From assembly GCA_963853835.1 (NCBI GenBank), contig OY970826.1, forward strand, positions 3,580,001 to 3,644,000: a DNA stretch of 64,000 bases, written 5' to 3'. A model generated the notes under the pieces. That model had not been told where the DNA came from. It made no database searches and was given only the letters and a program-made list of their open reading frames with translations. Shown piece after piece: positions 56,146 to 64,000 of the stretch. The DNA comes from Calendula officinalis. Its lineage: Eukaryota > Streptophyta > Magnoliopsida > Asterales > Asteraceae. The number at the start of each line of letters is the position of its first letter. Positions within the stretch are counted from its first letter, which is position 1. Both the position numbers and the translations under genes were made by a program.

Positions 56146-59143
56146 TTGTTGGAATTTCTGATGAAATTCGTGGCCTTGGCTTATTTAGAAATTTGTGTTT
56201 GGCATAGATGCAAATTAAGATCATACAATTAGCAACTTATGTGGCATGCCACAATCTTAATCAATAATCATGGAGGTTAAGACACATTTCACATATTTTT
56301 AGGTTTCAATGGGAATTTGAGATTGAGTCAAGGGTATGGATGGCGATGGCGATAAGAATATGGCCATGCATGTTATTCGGTTTTAAATGGGAAAAAAAAG
56401 GTAAGAATTTTATGGGTTATATAATGTTTTGTTTTTTTTTTTTGACGAATCCAATCGGTATTGAAGTTCCCAATTACCACTTTTTGGGTTGGTTAAAAGT
56501 CATTTTTACTAGTGGTTTATCATGACATTCTCCTGGTCGCAAATTTTGATTTGACTAGTCTTGGGTCTGAAACAAACTTCGTAGGGTTATTCTCATTTTA
56601 ACAGTCTCTTAATTCATGCCATACAAATTAACATGGCTAGTTCTCCCATCGTGTTTCTTAACTAGTCATCGTTTCAGTCTATAAAAGGGCTTTTCATATT
56701 TTTATAATACAACAAGAAGACATAATTCCTTCTAGTAACATGTATAAGATTTAAGATGTAAACAATAATACATTTATTCGAAGGTTTAGAGACTACTTTC
56801 AAAAGAAATTTGTTCGAATGAAAACAACTTGTATCAACTTGCAATTTTATTTGTAACCAATTAGAAACAACAAGGAATACTACGACCGCGCGTTACAACG
56901 GGATTTTAAATTTATTTTTTAACTAACTTTTTTGACGTAAAGAGTCAATTACCAATTTAATCGGTTTTAATTTATATGCTAATACGTGGTTTGTTATGAT
57001 TCGAATTAAAACAAAACAACAATAATGATAGTAACATTTATTATTGTTATAAATGTAGGATGACTATGTTGATAATTGATATTTTATATAAATTTAAGAA
57101 CGCTTTGTTAAGGTTTTTATATAAGTTTAAGGACTTGTGATGAGGTTTTTAAAGTATAAAATGTTGTTTTTAAAATTCATATATAAAACCAATGTTATTA
57201 TTAGTCCCAGAAAAGGACTCACATGTGTTTTAGCCATAGAAAATGATGTCTTTCACATAAGTTTTGTAGCCACTAAAGTCATGCCGTAGCCACTAAAGTC
57301 ATGTTACATTTGATATCATATTAATATACGCTATGAATTTTAATTTCATTTGTTATCAATAATGATTTCTTATGGATAATATATATCAATTAAGTTTATA
57401 AGTTATTTTAAAATAAACTTATTTATAAGAAATACTGCAATATTGGGCTCATTTGAATCGTATTTCAGTAATCTTTTTAATGTCAGACTTTTAAAAAAAT
57501 AAATATTTAATTTGATTTAAGTATATGTTAAATTAAAATAAGAGTTATAATTTTTTGTCATTAACAAATAATTTAAGGGTAAAAAATTAAAATTTTGTAA
57601 CTATTTACAAATATGACCCTATTATAGAGGTTATTTTAAAAGTTTTAATTTTATGAAAATGACGTGTAGTTATCATGTAGAGCCCACCATTATCTCATGT
57701 AACTGTTCCGTAAGTTTTAATTTGTAAATCTTGCGAAAATGCCTTGTAATATCATGTAGAGCCCACCATTATCTAATGTAACCGTTCCGTTCCGTTTCAT
57801 TTTTCTAATGAACAGTGAACATATATACGGTAATTGTATATATGTAAAATAAAATACAATATGCAATTTGTTGTATTTAATGGTAAGTGTGTTGTCTATC
57901 ATAAATAAGAGTGATTCATACACCATACGAGGTATCACCTGGGAAGTAAGTGTGATGCACGAGTTTCGTTCATAATAATAAGTTATTTTGAGTGCTTATC
58001 GTGTACAATTTACTGGTATCACCTGGGAAGTACGAAAAGCGTGATCGTTTACATGTTTAACTTCGATTGCGGGTATTCTACTAAATGAGCAACGTTGTTC
58101 TTTATGTGTATTGATGTTTAGGGTTTGTTGTTGTTTATTGAGTCATATGGATTGTGTATGTTAATTGCAATTATTTCTTGAGCTTGAAATAGATGTCGTA
58201 TGCGTAAGTAGGTCTGTGCAAATTTGACAGAGAACCGAACGAGATCGCAGAATCAGACCGAACGAACCGAGCTCCATTGATCCGGTTCTCGGTTCTAATT
58301 TTTATGAAAAATCAGTACTCGGTTCCAACAGGTTTAGTTCCGAGTGGTCCGATTCAGTCCAAAACCGAGAAAAAACCGAAAAAAGTCAAAGGAATTGCCT
58401 CGGTTCTCGGTTCGGTTCGGTTCTGAGCATCATCTGTTCGGTCCTCGGTCCGTCCAAAACTATTTTTCATTCAGTTATGGTTTTTTTTAAATAAATATCT
58501 GTCATCGTGCATTTTTTTATATTGATTGATTTTAATAAACCTATAAAGTTTGTTGCTATATAATTAATATTTAACCGTAATCTTAGCATTCAACTAATTT
58601 CTGTGATTCAGAAATGCATTGACATTATTTTGTTTTGTTTATTAAATATTATTTATGATAAAAACTTTTGATCTTACAATTGATTAATATATTATTTTTT
58701 TATAAACGGGTTTATATATTATTGTTAATATTAAATGCAAGGTATTAATTGCAACTTCAAAGTTGGAAGTCAATTTTTATAAATGGATGTTCTGTTAGGG
58801 TAAAAGATAATATCATTTGAAAACTCAACATCATTTGCATCATGATATTGTGATATTTATAGTTTATAATATGTAACTTCTAGTTATATGAAAAGACCAT
58901 TATTTAAATGAATTTACTACAATTATTTTTCTATTAAATTCTTTGTCTTAATTAATTAATACGAATTATGTAATTTCTAGTTAAATGAAAAGACTATTAT
59001 TTAATTGAATTTACTACTATTATTTATGTTAAATTCTTTGTATAATCAATTACATTTACTCATGAGCATCATTTATAACAAAAACTTATTTTTTTAACAT
59101 AGAATTTAATACAACATAAACCATAAAACTCAATTTTCATATG

Positions 59144-59146
<3 letters not shown>
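56146..59146. other. 5' flank of the CEP gene and AT-rich intergenic DNA
   Basis: The endopeptidase promoter should lie just above 56145; a weak TATA-like CTAAATAA (minus strand, 56181-56190) is the only candidate. Further out are a tandem repeat around ATCATGTAGAGCCCACCATT (57675 and 57753), the phrase GGTATCACCTGGGAAGTA twice (57931, 58016), and a CGGTTCTCGGTTCGG-rich stretch at 58205-58450 resembling a hAT end. No gene was seen. Confidence 0.5.

Positions 59147-59222
<76 letters not shown>
59147..59222. repeat. (TA)n microsatellite
   Basis: About 38 TA units directly abut the left end of the inverted-repeat element at 59223. Confidence 0.95.
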
Positions 59223-61377
<2,155 letters not shown>

Positions 61378-61393
61378 ATATATATATATATAT

Positions 61394-64000
61394 GTTAAGA
61401 TATCAGTAAGTTATATACTTGATACATATCAATGAAAGAAATTAATAGCAAGGACAAAGAACAAAATCGCTAAAGGTCTTTGTTGTTTATTTTAATTATT
61501 AAATGTTTCTTATGGATGCACCTTTAGAGTGTTAAAATTTTGCAACATGAAAATAAGTATTTATAGATCCTAATGTGTAAGATTCATAAATCTTGAAAAG
61601 TCTCTTATTTATATTTAATACAACACTTTTGGTCTTACAATTAAATGAGCTTGTCAAATTATTATTAAAATGAATTCAATACTATAGAACTCAATTATAA
61701 TAAATGCAACATAAAAATAGAACTCAATTTTATATTTTATAGAACTTTTTTATAATTATAATTATTTATATTTATTACAAAACTCTTGGTCTTACAATTT
61801 AATGAGTTTGTCAAATTGTTATTAAAATGAATTCAATATTATAGAACTCAATAGAACTCAATTATAATAAATGCAACATAAAAATAGAACTCAATTTTTA
61901 TATTTTTTTACATATATAAAAGAATTAAACATAAATTTAACAACTATCAATATATTTAATTAATATTTTCCTACTAATTAGATAATCTCAAGTTCATGTT
62001 AAAACTCTTGATTTTACAACTATTGAGCTTCTCAATCTTTATTAACATGATTTATTTAATATTATAATAAATGCAACATCAACATGAAACTCATTTTTTA
62101 TATTTTATTATACATATACAAACGAAAATAAGCAAAAATTCAACAACCACCAATATATTTAATTAATAGTTTCCTACTAATTAGAGAATCGCAAGATGTG
62201 AAAAATGGCGATCAAAACCTATTAATTGGATTAAAAGTAAAATAACAAATCAAATGAACAACAATTTAATATTATAAAATAACATATATGTAAAATAACA
62301 TGATTTATTTAACATTATAATAAATGCAACATCAACATGAAACTCATTTTTTATATATTACGAGGCAACATGGCCCGTGCGATGCATGGGCTTTGTTCAT
62401 GATAAAACGTTATTTGAAGGTAAATCGTATACATTGTACTGGGATAACGGGCAAAGTACTAAAAGCAAGACCGCTAACATGTTTAGGTTGATTGTGAGTA
62501 CTCTGCTACATAAGTAAAGTTTGTTGTAGAAAAATGCAAAGTGACAAAATCATTATATTATTTTATTAGCGCAACACAAAACATGTTATTTATAACATAT
62601 AAGTGATAATATAAAAAACTTCATGGTTTGTGTTTTATAAGCAAAACTATGAATCAACAAGAGTATATTTACAACTAATGATGGTTAATGCAAACATTAT
62701 GTCACCCATCTAATTGTACATTTTTTTCTCAAAAAGTACATAATAAAAAAATAGAAATCCATAAAAATACACAAAAACATGTATCTATGTAATATAAATA
62801 ATAACGAAATCATTATCTAAAACAAAAACAGTATAAAACTCTTCGTGTGTAACAAAATCAAAGATCAACAATAATATCTTTTAAGTGAGCATTGAATTTA
62901 CAACTATTATTTAACATAGAATTTACTACTATATATTTTATTAAAAAAATTATAATTTACAATATGTAACTTCGAGTTAAATGAAAAGACTATTATTATA
63001 CTATATTTTATAAATTTATAACACTACAACATGAAATCAAAACATATTAATTGGATTAAAAGTAATTTAACAAATCAAATGAACAACAATTGTAACATTT
63101 AACATGATAAGACATCCATCTTAAGTAATGTGTGATAATATTACACATAATCTCATATACTATAATGATATTAGATCATTATATAATATCATCTTTATAC
63201 AAAATCTACATAAACAACGAATAACAATTTTATACATATACAAAAGAGGTTGTGTAATTTTAAACAAAAACAACTAACATACTCTCTATAAAACAAAACC
63301 ATAAAGAGTTCATCTCTATGACTTTTTTTTACTTCCAAAAATACAAATATGAAGTTTATGTTGGATTGACAATTAATAGCAAGGATAAATAACAAAATCT
63401 CTAAAGGTCTTCGTTGTTGATTCCACTTGTTAGATGTTTCTTTTTTATCCCCCTTCCTAAATTTCACCTCATATGCAAATTTGAAATTAGCTTCCAATTA
63501 TTTCGGGATAAAACCATGAGCTCCTATCATAAAATTGATTACAATATAAACAATATTAGCAACACCACAATTGGATTATCCAAGAAAAATAATATTTAGA
63601 GATAAAATATAAAATATAAACTTAAACAATAAAGATAATACATAAGCTTACAACTTTATTAGATGAAGTCTCATTTACTATAAGGATATTAGATCATTAT
63701 ATAATATCATCTTTATACAAAATCTACATAAACAATGAATAATAATTTTATACATATACAAAAGAGGTTGTGTAATTTTAAACAAAAACAACTAACATAC
63801 TCTCTATAAAACAAAACCATAAAGAGTTCATCTCTATGATTTTTTTTTACTTCAAAAAAAATACAAATATAAAGTTTATGTTGGATTGACAATTAATAGC
63901 AAGGATAAATAACAAAATCTCTAAAGGTCTTCGTTGTTGATTCCACTTGTTAGATGTTTCTTTTTTATCCATCTTCCTAAATTTCACCTCATATGCAAAT
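61394..64000. other. AT-rich repetitive DNA, no gene seen
   Basis: Related segments recur: ATAAATGCAACAT with AATAGAACTCAATTTT (61700, 61880) and a variant (62070, 62325); a GCCCGTGCGATGCATGGGC stretch (62372) similar in context to 57940-58090; and AATAGCAAGGA(C/T)AAA with CTCTAAAGGTCTT near 61447, 63377 and 63896. Confidence 0.5.
63171..64000 (+). repeat. Tandem direct duplication, period about 518 bp
   Basis: 63171-63480 recurs at 63689-64000 with only a few differences, starting ATTAGATCATTATATAATATC and ending CACCTCATATGCAAAT. The second copy runs off the window, so more units may follow. Confidence 0.85.

Overview
This window looks like nuclear DNA of a flowering plant, probably a eudicot and possibly Asteraceae (low confidence on family). 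The reasons are GT-AG introns, an AT-rich background, two plant-specific gene families, and plant-type LTR retrotransposons, MITEs, SINEs and a Helitron. More than half of the 64 kb is LTR retrotransposon; with the DNA elements, roughly two thirds is transposon-derived. Only two host genes are visible.

Layout. 1-8142: a tandem arrangement of a non-autonomous Ty3/gypsy element (2,238-bp LTRs, only a gag ORF); the window opens inside the preceding unit. 8143-10270: intergenic DNA with a decayed tRNA-Ile and a Mutator-like MITE. 10271-22222: a decayed Sirevirus-like Ty1/copia element on the minus strand, flanked by two 382-bp direct copies of the host sequence instead of a 5-bp duplication. 22223-24416: intergenic DNA with a second Mutator-like MITE. 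24417-29418: a young, structurally complete Ty1/copia element with one 1,307-aa gag-pol ORF but a substituted catalytic aspartate in reverse transcriptase. 29419-34500: intergenic DNA with a short Helitron, a SINE and a Stowaway-like MITE. 34530-37005: a five-exon BTB/TAZ-domain (BT family) gene. 37006-41676: MITE-rich spacer (Mutator-like and two hAT-like elements, one holding a nested MITE, plus a SINE).

41677-56145 (minus): a four-exon papain-type cysteine endopeptidase of the KDEL-tailed CEP class. Its reading frame is intact across all splice junctions, but intron 1 is swollen to 11.5 kb by a second, young Sirevirus-like element (44664-55435, plus strand, 5-bp TSD ATGGA). 56146-64000: gene-poor, AT-rich DNA with (TA)n arrays flanking two inverted-repeat elements, and a roughly 518-bp-period duplication running off the end.

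The two Sirevirus-like copies are related. Both carry, after pol, a long accessory coding region with no domain I can firmly name, and both have a G homopolymer at the same place in it. Both are strewn with TACTACTG-type motifs in LTR, spacer and coding sequence. LTR divergences counted by eye: gypsy-type about 0.4%, complete copia 0.5%, plus-strand Sirevirus 0.8%, minus-strand Sirevirus 3%.
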